The position numbers and the translations under genes are program-made. The notes under the pieces are model-generated. The model did no database searches. It was given only the letters and a program-made list of their open reading frames with translations, and had not been told where the DNA came from. Of a DNA stretch of 64,000 nt, positions 34,107 to 43,348 are shown piece after piece. Origin of the DNA: Planctomycetota bacterium (lineage in GTDB: Bacteria; Planctomycetota; Phycisphaerae; Phycisphaerales; UBA1924); assembly GCA_017303555.1 (NCBI GenBank), contig JAFLCN010000021.1, forward strand, positions 1 through 64,000, given 5' to 3'. Every line of letters begins with the position of its first letter. Positions within the stretch are counted from its first letter, which is position 1.

Positions 34107-34526
34107 ATGCCCACCGATCGCCCTTCCAACTCCGAATCAAATCTCAAGCCCGATACGTCGGCTTCCGACTCGATCGGCCGGATCGAGCCCAAGTCGATCG
34201 ATGCGCCGCAAGGCGCGGATCGTCGGCGCCACACCCGGATGTATGTTCGCAAGCCCTGCAAGGTTTTTCACTTTGAGAGCCGGCAGTACATCCCGGCGTG
34301 CACGCACGATTTCTCTGTCGGCGGCGCGATGGTGTGGATCGAGGCGGGGCGGCAGTTGAACGTCGGCGACAACATCTCGGTGATCGTGGGTTGGGATTCG
34401 GGCGCGGTGGTCCGGCAGGATTCGTCGATCCCGGCCCGGGTGCTGCGGGTCGTAACGATGGAAGGCGGACGCCAGGCGGCGGCGGTGCAGTTCAAGGCCG
34501 TGCAGCAGGCGCGTCTCGCGGCATAA
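34107..34526 (+). CDS. PilZ-domain protein
   Basis: A 139-residue single-domain protein. The cyclic-di-GMP-binding motifs are present: RRRHTRMYVRKPCKV (RxxxR type, about 38-52) and DFSVGGAMVW (DxSxxG type). The first 35 residues are polar and probably disordered. Stand-alone PilZ proteins act as cyclic-di-GMP receptors for motility or polysaccharide production. GGAG lies 8 bases before the ATG at 34107. It precedes nadA by 68 bp with no obvious functional link. Confidence 0.85.
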   Translation: MPTDRPSNSESNLKPDTSASDSIGRIEPKSIDAPQGADRRRHTRMYVRKPCKVFHFESRQYIPACTHDFSVGGAMVWIEAGRQLNVGDNISVIVGWDSGAVVRQDSSIPARVLRVVTMEGGRQAAAVQFKAVQQARLAA

Positions 34527-34594
34527 GCGGCATCGGCTGGGAACGGGCGCGAATCCTAAACTTCCGCTGGCCGCTTCGGCCGCTGGAATAAGTC

Positions 34595-35827
34595 GTGCTC
34601 TGGCAACCATCGCTCCCCGAGAAGTACACGAAGATGAGCGCCGACGAGCTCGGTGCTGCGATCGCGGAGCGCAAACGCGAGCTCGGCTCGTCGCTGGTCA
34701 TTCTCGGGCACCACTACCAGGTCGATGAGATCATCGCGCACGCCGACCACATCGGCGATTCGCTCAAGCTGAGCCAGATCGCGGCGAAGCTCGCCGGGAG
34801 CGCACCGAAGGACCGCCCCGTGAAGTGGGTCGTCTTCTGCGGCGTCCACTTCATGGCCGAAACCGCCGACATGCTCACGCCCGATTCGGTGAGCGTGATC
34901 CTGCCCGATCTGTCCGCCGGATGCTCGATGGCGGATATGGCGAACTACGACGACACCGTGAACGCGTGGAACTCGATCCACGAATCGCTCGCGGCACAGG
35001 GGTGGAAGGGCAAGGTTGTGCCGATCACGTACGTGAACAGCACGGCGGCGATCAAGGCGATTGTCGGCGCGAACGGCGGCGCGTGCTGCACGAGTTCCAA
35101 CGCGGACAAAGTGTTTGCGTGGGCGATGGCGCAAGATAAGAACGCCAAGGTGCTGTTCCTGCCCGATCAACACCTCGGCCGCAACACGGCGGCGAAGTTC
35201 GGCATCGATGTCGCGACAGAGTCCTGCCTCTACGACCCGAAGCGGGCGAACAAGGGCGATGAGCTTGGCGGCGCAACGGCGGAGCAGTTGCTCCGGTCGA
35301 AGGCGATTTTGTGGGCCGGGCACTGCTCCGTACACAAGTTGTTCAGGCCCGAGCACTGCGATCAGATCCGCGCGGACGATGCGGCTCATCCAGAACATCG
35401 GCGCACCACGATTCTCGTGCACCCCGAGTGCGCGAAGGAAGTCGTTGACAAGAGTGATCTCGCAGGCTCCACCGAGTACATCATCAAGACGATCCGCGAG
35501 GCGCCGATCGGCTCGTACTGGGCCGTCGGCACGGAAGTGCATCTGGTGAACCGGCTCGCTCGCGAAGCAAAGGAGCGAGGTGTTCACGTTCGGATCTTGA
35601 GCGATTGCCAGTGCTTGTGCACGACGATGTTCCGGATTGATCAGCCTCACTTGCTCTGGGTGCTGGATCACCTTGCCGGGGCGTTCAGCAAGGATGGGAA
35701 GCCGAAGGTCATCAACCAGGTGAGTGTGCATCCGGAAGCGCGTCGCGAGGCACTGAAGGCTTTGGATCGGATGCTCGGGCTGACGAATCCCACGCCGAAG
35801 TTCGAGGCGGCGGCGACGCTGGACTGA
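34595..35827 (+). CDS. nadA: Quinolinate synthase
   Basis: A 410-residue enzyme that condenses iminoaspartate and dihydroxyacetone phosphate to quinolinate in NAD synthesis. Family landmarks are LGHHYQVDEI, FCGVHFMAETA (first cluster Cys), LPDLSAGCSMADM, WAGHCSVH (second Cys), GTEVHLVNRL and the CQCLC segment (third Cys), consistent with the [4Fe-4S] site. The GTG at 34595 is the called start; an in-frame ATG at 34634 is a weaker option. nadB and nadC are not in the window. Confidence 0.93.
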   Translation: MLWQPSLPEKYTKMSADELGAAIAERKRELGSSLVILGHHYQVDEIIAHADHIGDSLKLSQIAAKLAGSAPKDRPVKWVVFCGVHFMAETADMLTPDSVSVILPDLSAGCSMADMANYDDTVNAWNSIHESLAAQGWKGKVVPITYVNSTAAIKAIVGANGGACCTSSNADKVFAWAMAQDKNAKVLFLPDQHLGRNTAAKFGIDVATESCLYDPKRANKGDELGGATAEQLLRSKAILWAGHCSVHKLFRPEHCDQIRADDAAHPEHRRTTILVHPECAKEVVDKSDLAGSTEYIIKTIREAPIGSYWAVGTEVHLVNRLAREAKERGVHVRILSDCQCLCTTMFRIDQPHLLWVLDHLAGAFSKDGKPKVINQVSVHPEARREALKALDRMLGLTNPTPKFEAAATLD

Positions 35828-35901
35828 GTAACACGCGGTGTGCGGAGTTGACTTGGCATCGCGAGTGCAACATGAAGACGCTTTTTGATCGGGAGGATTC
35901 G

Positions 35902-36459
35902 ATGACGGAAGAGCCTTCCAGTCCGAGCGAACTTGCAGCGTCGCATGTTGATAGAAGACGGGCTTGGTGGTGGATGTTCTGCATCGCGATCTTGTGCGGA
36001 CTTGGAATAGTGATCGTTGCAGTGATGGGAACGCAATCGGAGAAGCCGGCGTTTGTCGTCATACCGACGGGATATCGAGGAGACATCATTATCGTTGAAT
36101 CGAGCGATGGGATCGAACCCGAGCGAGTTGCCGGAACGTTGAGATACACAGTTCCAGGAAGTGGGGTGCTTCGTGTGAGAAGCATTGAAAGGCTTACTGC
36201 GTATGTAACGACTGCGACTGCAGAGTCACGCGGCATCCACTGCGTTCAGCAGGATGGACTCGAGCTGCCCAATCGAATCACACCGCATTCAGATCTGTAC
36301 TTCTCGCTTTCTGGTCCATTCGGCGATCATCAGGTCTCGGTGTTGTCGGTATGGTCGAAAACCAAGTCCGGCTGGCCCCACATCACCTCGCCGGACCTGG
36401 GCCAAATGTGGAAGTCGGGTGTTCCCAAGGATTTCGTGGCGCCGCATGTGCTTGAGTAA
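35902..36459 (+). CDS. Membrane-anchored hypothetical protein
   Basis: A 185-residue protein. The start at 35902 is supported by GGGAGG five bases upstream; in-frame ATGs at 35848 and 35872 lack a comparable site. Residues about 22-45 form one membrane segment (WWWMFCIAILCGLGIVIVAV). The outside domain begins FVVIPTGYRGDIIIVES, which recalls the DUF6843-type PxGYxG start, and is otherwise unassigned. Codon use is somewhat less GC-rich than its neighbours, so transfer is possible. It converges with the phosphatase gene. Confidence 0.6.
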   Translation: MTEEPSSPSELAASHVDRRRAWWWMFCIAILCGLGIVIVAVMGTQSEKPAFVVIPTGYRGDIIIVESSDGIEPERVAGTLRYTVPGSGVLRVRSIERLTAYVTTATAESRGIHCVQQDGLELPNRITPHSDLYFSLSGPFGDHQVSVLSVWSKTKSGWPHITSPDLGQMWKSGVPKDFVAPHVLE

Positions 36460-36500
36460 TGCCGTCCGTCGGCGGACACACACACGAGCCCTGCGCTTGA

Positions 36501-38267
36501 TCAAGCCTTCGCCCACGGCCTCATCACCACAATCGTTTCATCGTCCGGGCGCGGCGCCAGGCCCGCGAACTGGCGCAGGCTCCAGTGGATGTGCTCGGTG
36601 ATTTCCGCTGCCGTCGCCTTGGGCTTTGAGGTCAGGATCTCGAGGATGCACGCCCGCAGCCGCTTCTTGCCGAACTTCTGGCGGTCGAAGTTCACCGTAT
36701 CGACGACGCCGTCGGTGTACGCGACGAGCACATCGCCCGGGTGCATGTCGTAGACGGCGCGCTGGTAACGCTGGCTGCGATCGATGCCGACGACCATGCC
36801 GCCGACGGCGAGTTCGTCGATGTCGGCCGGACCGGGCGGGCGGTGCTCCGGTACACGGACGATCATCGGGGGTTCGTGCCCCGCGCTGCAATAGGTCAGG
36901 CGCAGTTTCACAGGGTCGAGCACGCCGTACCAGAGCGTGGCGAATTCATTATCGAGCGTGTCGCGGCAGAGTGCGATATTCACGCGGCTGATGACCTCGT
37001 CGAGGTCGTAGACGCCTTGCGCGTGGGCGCGAAGGCTTGCTCGTACGGCGGACATGAGGAGTGCCGCGGCGACTCCTTTGCCGACCACATCGCCGACCAC
37101 GATTCCCATGTGGCCGGTCAGGCCGATGAAGTCGTAGAAGTCGCCCCCGAGCTCGAAGCTCGGGATGTACTTGGCTGCGATGTCGAGGTTCTTGAAGTCG
37201 GTCGTGGCGGCCGGCACAAAGCGGGGCAGCATGCGACGCTGCACATCGCCCGCGAGCATGAGCTGGCGCTGGATGCGCTGATCGTCTTCCTGGATCTTGA
37301 GCAGGCGTGCCTGCTGAACCGCGACCGCGGCCTGTGCCGCGATGGAACGCAGGACGCGCTTGTCCGATTCCTCGAAGGTGCGAGGGGTGCGGGCGTAGAG
37401 GCGCATCACGCCGATCGGACGACCTTGAAACGCGAGCCCCGCGTGAATCGCGGCGCCGAGGCGCTCGGTCTTGAGGCGTTCGGGCTCAAAGACGCGGGGG
37501 TCCTCGGGCAGGTTCTCGCTGATGACAAGCTCTCCGCCGATCGCGAGCCGATCGAAGAGGCGGTCTTTGCTCAAGGGTCGCGGATCATCGAGCCACGTCT
37601 CGCTCAGCCCCTTGCTCGCGATCAGGACGAGATCGGTCTCGGTCGATCCCTTGATCTCCGCAACTTCCTCCGTGTCTTCGGGGACGAGCACGACCGCGCC
37701 GCCGTCCAGTTCGAGCACATCGAGCGCGAGCTCCAACGCAACCTGCAGCACGCGGTCCACGCTGGTGGCGCGGGGCAGCATCGTGCTGAGCTTGTACAGC
37801 GCGCTCGCTTCCTTCACCCGGTGGCGCAGGTCGAGCTCGCGTTCGCACAGTTCGGATGTTGTGGCGCCCAGAAGCGTGACCACGCGGTTCAGCGATGCAC
37901 GCGATTCGTCGTCCGATTTGTCCGAGGCGAACGGTGAGACCGCAAACGAACCGATCGAACGACCTTCGACGACCAGCGGCACGCACGCCGCTCCTTCACC
38001 GGGCGGAGCCGGTTCGCCCTGCTCGACAAACCATCCGCGCTCGCTCATCCGGATCGCGCGGCCGCGCGAATCCAGCAGCTCGACGCGGACGCCCGCGAGT
38101 CTTGTGAGCTCATCGCACAGCCGGACGAGCGATCCGTCCGACAGAAAATCTGAAATAGATAGGCCCGAGCGCGCAGCCGCTTCGGGGCTGGAAGCCTTCG
38201 TACTTTCAGCCGTCCGCTCACCCGAAGGGAGCGGCTGGCCGGGAACGGTCGTGCCGGAGGGGGACAT
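36501..38267 (-). CDS. RsbU/SpoIIE-type PP2C serine phosphatase with sensor domains
   Basis: A 588-residue signalling protein. Residues about 30-110 fit a PocR-like sensory region (LVRLCDELTRLAGVRVELLDS); about 160-330 is a GAF domain (ALYKLSTMLPRAT to AAQAAVAVQQARLL); about 360-588 is the PP2C phosphatase (AGDVQRRMLP, GGDFYDF, GIVVGDVVGKGVAAALLMS, YTDGVVD, DDETIVVM). The metal-binding aspartates are present. Such proteins usually act on an anti-anti-sigma factor in partner-switching control of stress or envelope genes; no STAS or kinase partner is nearby. The start is at 38267. Confidence 0.88.
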   Translation of the reverse strand: MSPSGTTVPGQPLPSGERTAESTKASSPEAAARSGLSISDFLSDGSLVRLCDELTRLAGVRVELLDSRGRAIRMSERGWFVEQGEPAPPGEGAACVPLVVEGRSIGSFAVSPFASDKSDDESRASLNRVVTLLGATTSELCERELDLRHRVKEASALYKLSTMLPRATSVDRVLQVALELALDVLELDGGAVVLVPEDTEEVAEIKGSTETDLVLIASKGLSETWLDDPRPLSKDRLFDRLAIGGELVISENLPEDPRVFEPERLKTERLGAAIHAGLAFQGRPIGVMRLYARTPRTFEESDKRVLRSIAAQAAVAVQQARLLKIQEDDQRIQRQLMLAGDVQRRMLPRFVPAATTDFKNLDIAAKYIPSFELGGDFYDFIGLTGHMGIVVGDVVGKGVAAALLMSAVRASLRAHAQGVYDLDEVISRVNIALCRDTLDNEFATLWYGVLDPVKLRLTYCSAGHEPPMIVRVPEHRPPGPADIDELAVGGMVVGIDRSQRYQRAVYDMHPGDVLVAYTDGVVDTVNFDRQKFGKKRLRACILEILTSKPKATAAEITEHIHWSLRQFAGLAPRPDDETIVVMRPWAKA

Positions 38268-38364
38268 TCGAAAAATGGTAGCGCGCGGGCGCACGCTCGG
38301 AGCAAGCGGTGCCGGCGATGGTGTCCGTAAAGACTTATTTCACAAGCACTTCGAGAAAATGCAC

Positions 38365-40155
38365 TCAGCGTGTTTGTCCGGCCGAAGCGTTGCACTTCTC
38401 GCGCCACACGCTCCGGAGAAGCGCCTCGAAACGCGCGAAGAAGCCGGGCCCGTCCATCAGCACGCTCGACTGCATGCGGGATCGGAGCGAGCGCCGGTAC
38501 TCGGCCAGCCTCGCCCGATCGCCCGCGAGGCGGACGGCTTTCTCGACGTACTCGTCCTCCGACCTGGCGATCAACTCCGTCACGCCGACGGCCGAGAGGA
38601 GCGAGACACCCACGCGCGAGCGGTGGCTGCTGCCTTCGAGCGTGATGACGGGCACACCCATGAGCATCGCCTCGCACGTCGTGGTGGTGCCGTGATAAGG
38701 AAACGCATCGAGCGCGATGTGCATCCGCTCGTAGGTGCGGAGGTGTTCGAGTGTCTGCGGGATCTGCTTCAAGAACTCGATGCGTGCCGGATCAACGCCG
38801 TTCTTTTCGATCTGCCCCCGCACATGCCGGCACGCGGCCTCGTCGGCGAACTGGTAGCTCTTGAGCACCAGCTTGGACTCCGGCAATTCCTTCAAGATCC
38901 GCGACCAGACACCGAGGATGTACGGCGAGTATTTCGCGGCGTTGTTGAACGTTCCGAACGTGATCGGCGTCGACGGATCGATTTCCGGAGCGGGAAGCGC
39001 CGGCGGCTCGAAGGGCGGCATAAAGCACACGAAGCACGGATCGAGGCGCAGCAGCTTTTCCGTCGAGCACGCATCGCTCTCGCCGGGCGGATCGGTGATG
39101 GAATCGACGATGCGATAGTCCGCCCGCGTGTAGCCGGTGGAGTGCGGGTAGCCGAGATACGTCATGGTGATCGGCGCCGGTCGGTGGCAGAGCAGCACCG
39201 ATCGGTTGAGCGGCGTGTGGCCGGCGAGATCGATGAGGATGTCCAGACCGTGCCGGCGGATCTCGCCGGCCGCCATCTGGTCGCCGATCTTGAAAATATC
39301 GCACCAAAGCCCGCACATGCTCTCGAGCCGCCCCGAGATCTCGTCGCGCAGGTGATAGCACGAGTAGAGCGCGGGGATCATCTTGTTTCGATCACCGTAG
39401 CGGAGAATCGGCTCAAGAAAGCGGCTGACCGAGTGTCCGTAGAGATCGGGTGAAAGGAAGCCCACACGCAGCGCGCGTTCGGCATCGGCCGGTGTCGGGT
39501 TCGGGACCTTGGCCGGAGACGGGGGCGTTGTCGCCTCGATCTGACGCCCGAGTTCCGCGTGCGCGATCCGCAGTTGCTCGTTCGTCGCGTCGGTTTTGTA
39601 GAGCGTCAGAATCGCGATCATCGCCAGAATCGGGATCTGGTTCGGGATGCGGGCGTTCTGCGCGTGGGCGATCGCCAGCGCTTCCTCGGCGCGTCCGGAA
39701 TGAAAGAGCGCCCAGGCGAGGCCGATCGAGAGCTGGGGCATCTCGGGAGTGAGGGCCAGGCCGCGCCGCAGCGCCGTTTCGGCCTGTGAATACTGGCGCG
39801 CTTCCAGCAGCGATTGGCCGAGGTTGTTCCAGGCCTGCGCATCGTTGGGAGCAAGCTCGCACCCGGCGCGAAACTCCCGTATCGCGCCGGCCAGGTCGCC
39901 CCCTCCGGAAAGGCAGATACCGAGCACCCAGCGCGATGCGGCGTTGGAAGGCTGGAGCTGCGCCGCGAGGCGTGCGTGCGGGAGCGCCTTGTCCAGCGTG
40001 CCCATCTTCATCAGCGTGGTCGCCATCAGGTGATGGGCCTTGGCGACGTGCGGGTGCGCAGACAAAAGCTCGCGCAGAAAGATCTGCGCGAGCTCGTAGT
40101 TGCCTTGGTTCGCCGCTTGAACGGCTTTCTGATAGAGCGTTTCGGGGCTTGTCAT
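38365..40155 (-). CDS. TPR - O-GlcNAc transferase-like (GT41) protein
   Basis: A 596-residue protein. Residues about 1-190 are TPRs (YQKAVQAANQGNYELAQIFLRE, quoted as NQGNYELAQIFLRE; AWNNLGQSLLEARQYSQAE). The rest is a SPINDLY/OGT-type GT41 catalytic region: RVGFLSPDLYGHSV, DILIDLAGHTPLNR, YLGYPHSTGY, FGTFNNAAKYSP, ALDAFPYHGTTTTCEAMLMGVPV and SRVGVSLLSAVG. The UDP-sugar-binding H/K and GTTT motifs are conserved. It may glycosylate proteins on Ser/Thr; the target is unknown. The first ATG at 40155 is used; an in-frame TTG lies at 40188. Confidence 0.88.
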   Translation of the reverse strand: MTSPETLYQKAVQAANQGNYELAQIFLRELLSAHPHVAKAHHLMATTLMKMGTLDKALPHARLAAQLQPSNAASRWVLGICLSGGGDLAGAIREFRAGCELAPNDAQAWNNLGQSLLEARQYSQAETALRRGLALTPEMPQLSIGLAWALFHSGRAEEALAIAHAQNARIPNQIPILAMIAILTLYKTDATNEQLRIAHAELGRQIEATTPPSPAKVPNPTPADAERALRVGFLSPDLYGHSVSRFLEPILRYGDRNKMIPALYSCYHLRDEISGRLESMCGLWCDIFKIGDQMAAGEIRRHGLDILIDLAGHTPLNRSVLLCHRPAPITMTYLGYPHSTGYTRADYRIVDSITDPPGESDACSTEKLLRLDPCFVCFMPPFEPPALPAPEIDPSTPITFGTFNNAAKYSPYILGVWSRILKELPESKLVLKSYQFADEAACRHVRGQIEKNGVDPARIEFLKQIPQTLEHLRTYERMHIALDAFPYHGTTTTCEAMLMGVPVITLEGSSHRSRVGVSLLSAVGVTELIARSEDEYVEKAVRLAGDRARLAEYRRSLRSRMQSSVLMDGPGFFARFEALLRSVWREKCNASAGQTR

Positions 40156-40227
40156 CTGGGCAGCATTGTTTGCATCCGACCGCAGCAACGCCCCTCACAA
40201 ACCCGCGAAACGACCGGCCACCGGGAC

Positions 40228-41280
40228 TTAGCGGTCCCCGGCCTTGCTGGCGTCGCTCGTCGTGCCCTGAGCGGGCTGGGCCTGAGCCGCCGAAGCCGTG
40301 GACTGCTTCACCACCGGCTCGATCAGCGCCCGGGTCTGCTCCGGCGTGAGCAGCGCGACGGCCTCACGCATCTTGGCGATGCGCTCCGACTCGTCCTTGC
40401 TGTTCTTCGCCTGGGTGAAGAACTCGGTCACTTTCGGCGCCACCTCGGCCGAAACGCCGATCTGCGTGACACGGCCCGCGGCGTCGTTGACGCTGTCGGC
40501 GAGCATCCAGTAATACACCTGGCGGGCCTCGTCGGCCATCGTCAGGAACATCGCACGCGAAACCAGATCGGTGTTCGCGGCCGGGCTGCCCGAGGCGGCC
40601 GAGTCGCGCTTCATGTCGTCCAGCATCAGCCGGCGGTAATCGTCAACGATGATCTGGTGCTGCTGAACGTTGTTGGCCGTGAACAGATCGGCCTTCTTCA
40701 GTTCCGACGCAAACGCGCCCAGGGACTGGAACGGCTTGGTGTTCTCGAGAACCTTCTTCAGGTTCTCGCGCTGGCTCATCGAGAACGTTTCGAGGATGCC
40801 GCTGTCCAACTCGCGGACCTTGTCCATGTTCTCGAACACCGCCTGCTCGACCTTGGCGCGACGCTGCTCGATGAACGCGTCGATCTTCTTCCGCGTCGCC
40901 GGCGTGATCGTCTTGTTCCGCTCGATCGCGGCCCACTGGAGCGGGCGATCCAGCTTGACCACGTGGCCCGAGCCGTCACGCTCCCACTGGTCGTAGTTCG
41001 TGTGCATCTGCTCTTTGGTCAGGTTCGGCTCGGCCGCCGGAACCGGCTGCGCCTGCGGAGCCTGAGCCGGAGCGTTCGCCGGGTTCGGATTGATCATCCC
41101 GCGACGAACCGCTTCGTCGGCCGTGATCGTCTCGTGCTTCGTGTCGTGCGCCTTGATCGGCGTCTCCTTCGGCCAGCCTTCGGGCTTCTGGGCCGGGGGA
41201 GTCGTCACCTGGGCCGTGGCGCCGAGCGCCAGACCTGCCATCGCCACCAGCACGCCGAGTTTGTTCATACCGCTCTTCAT
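40228..41280 (-). CDS. Exported helical protein, unknown family
   Basis: A 350-residue protein with a signal peptide (MKSGMNKLGVLVAMAGLALG, cut near TAQV). Residues 25-85 are Pro/Ala/Gln-rich. Residues about 95-330 are long helices (AFIEQRRAKVEQAVFENMDK, QHQIIVDDYRRLMLDDM). The tail is Ala/Gln-rich. GGAG lies 9 bases before the ATG at 41280. It resembles the next gene upstream (41516-42424) in the order LDR - helix - ADF/LKKADLF - DDYRR/DEYWR, so the two look like diverged paralogues. No enzyme motif is seen. Confidence 0.7.
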   Translation of the reverse strand: MKSGMNKLGVLVAMAGLALGATAQVTTPPAQKPEGWPKETPIKAHDTKHETITADEAVRRGMINPNPANAPAQAPQAQPVPAAEPNLTKEQMHTNYDQWERDGSGHVVKLDRPLQWAAIERNKTITPATRKKIDAFIEQRRAKVEQAVFENMDKVRELDSGILETFSMSQRENLKKVLENTKPFQSLGAFASELKKADLFTANNVQQHQIIVDDYRRLMLDDMKRDSAASGSPAANTDLVSRAMFLTMADEARQVYYWMLADSVNDAAGRVTQIGVSAEVAPKVTEFFTQAKNSKDESERIAKMREAVALLTPEQTRALIEPVVKQSTASAAQAQPAQGTTSDASKAGDR

Positions 41281-41515
41281 CGCTTGATTCTCCAAGGGCC
41301 GCGCAATCTGGGGCACCTCGCCCGGCGGCAGTGGCTCGCTATCGACGATCTTTCCGGCCATTCTCAGTCCAAGACGCCATTCTGCCAAGAGAACCTGCAA
41401 CAAACCCCGGTTTTCACCCGCCCGGCTGTCCCGGAAGGCTCTGTAGGGGCGGCCGGGCAAGATATCCGGACGTTCTGCGTGCCGTTCCATGAAGCGCCGA
41501 CTCCGCCCGAAAAGT

Positions 41516-42424
41516 TCACTCGGGATCGAGCTCGAGGGGCGAGACGCCGAGCAGGACCTCCGACCAGACGCGACGCTGGTACGGGTCAAGCTGGGGAAGC
41601 ACCCTGTTGGTCAAATCGTACAGCTCACGCGGACTCGGCCTCGACCGGGACTTTTCGATCAGTTCCTGCAACGGCGTGCGGACTTTGGATTCCTGATCCG
41701 CACGGAGTTCCAGACGGTCGGTCAATTGATCCACCGTTCCGTCCCGGGCGCGGCAGCGGCGCTCGAAGGCCCGGCGCAGCTCGTTTGCCGTCGTGTTCAG
41801 TTCGATCCGCAACCTGGCCTGAAACAGCGATAGGTTCTCGCGTCGCAACTTGGCTTGCTGGGCCTCGTCCAGCACGAGCGCACGCCAGTATTCGTCGATC
41901 ATCCGCTGGAACTCGCGCCGCTCGTTTTCGGGCAGCGAGCGGGCAAGGACATCCCGCAGCCGTTCGGGCGCGTTCACCGCCTCCACACGCTCGGTGAAAT
42001 CGGCAACGAGTGCCGGAGCTTCGGCCTTGGTTCCCGCCTGCCTGGCCCGCGCGAGCACGAGCAGAATGCCCAGGTCGCTCCGGACAAACTCTTCAAGCGC
42101 GGTCTGGCGCAGTTTCAGTGCATCGTCCGCGCGGTCCCTTGCCGCAGCGGAGAGATTGAGCGCATCCAGCGCCGCCTCTTCGGGCGTGCGATCGAGGCGC
42201 CGCAGATTGCCATTGAACTCGAACCGGACGAGCGTGCGTTCCTCCGCTTCCTGGGTCAGGCGGGGGCCCGCCAGCAGGGGCTCTTCGTCCCCGATCCACG
42301 GGTCGGGTTCGTTCGGCTCAAGGCGTGTCGAGATCTCCTGGTCGTGCTGCGGATCGGCGTCCGGCGCATCGGGCGCCGACGCGCCGAGCAGCCAGAGACA
42401 AAGGATCGCGTTGAACGGCTCCAC
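41516..42424 (-). CDS. Exported helical protein, paralogue of its neighbour
   Basis: A 302-residue protein with a short hydrophobic N-terminus (FNAILCLWLLGASAP) that may be a signal peptide, an acidic linker (about 18-60), and long charged helices to the end. Shared landmarks with the 40228-41280 protein are FNGNLRRLDRTPEEAAL versus VKLDRPLQWAAI and MIDEYWRALVLDEAQ versus IVDDYRRLMLDDM. Function is unknown. It is divergent from pyrE, 57 bp between starts. Confidence 0.65.
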   Translation of the reverse strand: MEPFNAILCLWLLGASAPDAPDADPQHDQEISTRLEPNEPDPWIGDEEPLLAGPRLTQEAEERTLVRFEFNGNLRRLDRTPEEAALDALNLSAAARDRADDALKLRQTALEEFVRSDLGILLVLARARQAGTKAEAPALVADFTERVEAVNAPERLRDVLARSLPENERREFQRMIDEYWRALVLDEAQQAKLRRENLSLFQARLRIELNTTANELRRAFERRCRARDGTVDQLTDRLELRADQESKVRTPLQELIEKSRSRPSPRELYDLTNRVLPQLDPYQRRVWSEVLLGVSPLELDPE

Positions 42425-42481
42425 GAGAAAAGTCTACCCGCTCGGGCGGCATTGAAGACACCCGCCCGCTACGCTTGGCCC

Positions 42482-43027
42482 ATGTCGAAAGAGGCACTGG
42501 CAAAGGAGATTGCTCAGGTCGCGCTCCTCAGGGGCAATTTCACGCTGCGATCCGGCAAGACCAGCACGTACTACCTCGATAAGTACCTTTTCTCGACGCG
42601 ACCCGAACTGCTCGGCCAGCTCGCCCCCCTCTTTGCCGAGCGGCTGGATGGGTTGGAATCCCGCCTCGATCTCGAGATCGACCGCATCGCCGGGGCCGAG
42701 CTCGGCGGGATCCCGCTGGTGACCGCCGCCAGTTTGGCGACCGGCCTGCCGGTCATCTTCGTCCGCAACAAGAAGAAGGACTACGGCACTTCCAAGCAGC
42801 TCGAAGGGGCGGTGGAGAAGGGGGACGTGGTCGTGCTGCTCGAGGATGTGGCAACCACGGGCGGGCAGGCACTCGAAGCCGTCGAGGTGCTTCGGGAGGC
42901 CGGGGCAAAGGTCATCGCCGTGATCGCCACGATCGACCGGCTGGAAGGCGCCCGCGAAAACATCGAAAAAGCCGGCCTTTTGTTCGAGTCGCTCTTCACG
43001 GTGCATGAACTTGGTGTCCAGACCTAA
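42482..43027 (+). CDS. pyrE: Orotate phosphoribosyltransferase
   Basis: A 181-residue enzyme of pyrimidine synthesis that joins orotate and PRPP. The PRPP-binding motif VVVLLEDVATTGGQALEA is present, along with FTLRSGKTSTYYLDKYLFST at the N-terminus and FVRNKKKDYGT. The ATG at 42482 is chosen by similarity; the open frame further upstream is a shadow of the opposite gene. Size is slightly shorter than E. coli PyrE and close to the archaeal/short bacterial form. Confidence 0.92.
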   Translation: MSKEALAKEIAQVALLRGNFTLRSGKTSTYYLDKYLFSTRPELLGQLAPLFAERLDGLESRLDLEIDRIAGAELGGIPLVTAASLATGLPVIFVRNKKKDYGTSKQLEGAVEKGDVVVLLEDVATTGGQALEAVEVLREAGAKVIAVIATIDRLEGARENIEKAGLLFESLFTVHELGVQT

Positions 43028-43348
43028 GTCCTTGAGCGGACGGGTCTGGGACGGGTCTGGGAGGGGGCTTCCGCCTAGCATTTCCCCCTTCGGGACCGGC
43101 GATTCGTGTGCGGATCGTCGTTGGCCCGGGGCCGGCCCAAGGAAGGCGGGTTTTCGGTCGATAAGGACGTGGACCCTTTGGAAGGGCAGTGGGCCGTTGT
43201 ATCCGTGGATCGGCCGCGGATCGGTTTTCGGCGTTCCGACCAAACCTCGGACGCTGTGCCGTCGTAGGACTCGGCCCGACAGGCAGACTGGTTTGAACTC
43301 GCTGCGGGCACATCGCCCGTCGCTCGGGAAGTTGAGGAGATTCGCAGT
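43028..43348. other. Spacer between pyrE and gmd
   Basis: A 321-bp stretch without a credible gene. It contains two exact copies of GACGGGTCTGG at 43039-43060 followed by G-rich DNA. The likely ribosome site of gmd (GAGGAGATT) is at the right end. The length suggests a long leader for gmd, but no known riboswitch pattern is recognised. Confidence 0.5.

Noticed and set aside
39814..41997. 727-residue plus-strand ORF opposite the glycosyltransferase and exported-protein genes
   Set aside because: His/Arg/Leu-rich shadow spanning three well-supported minus-strand genes.
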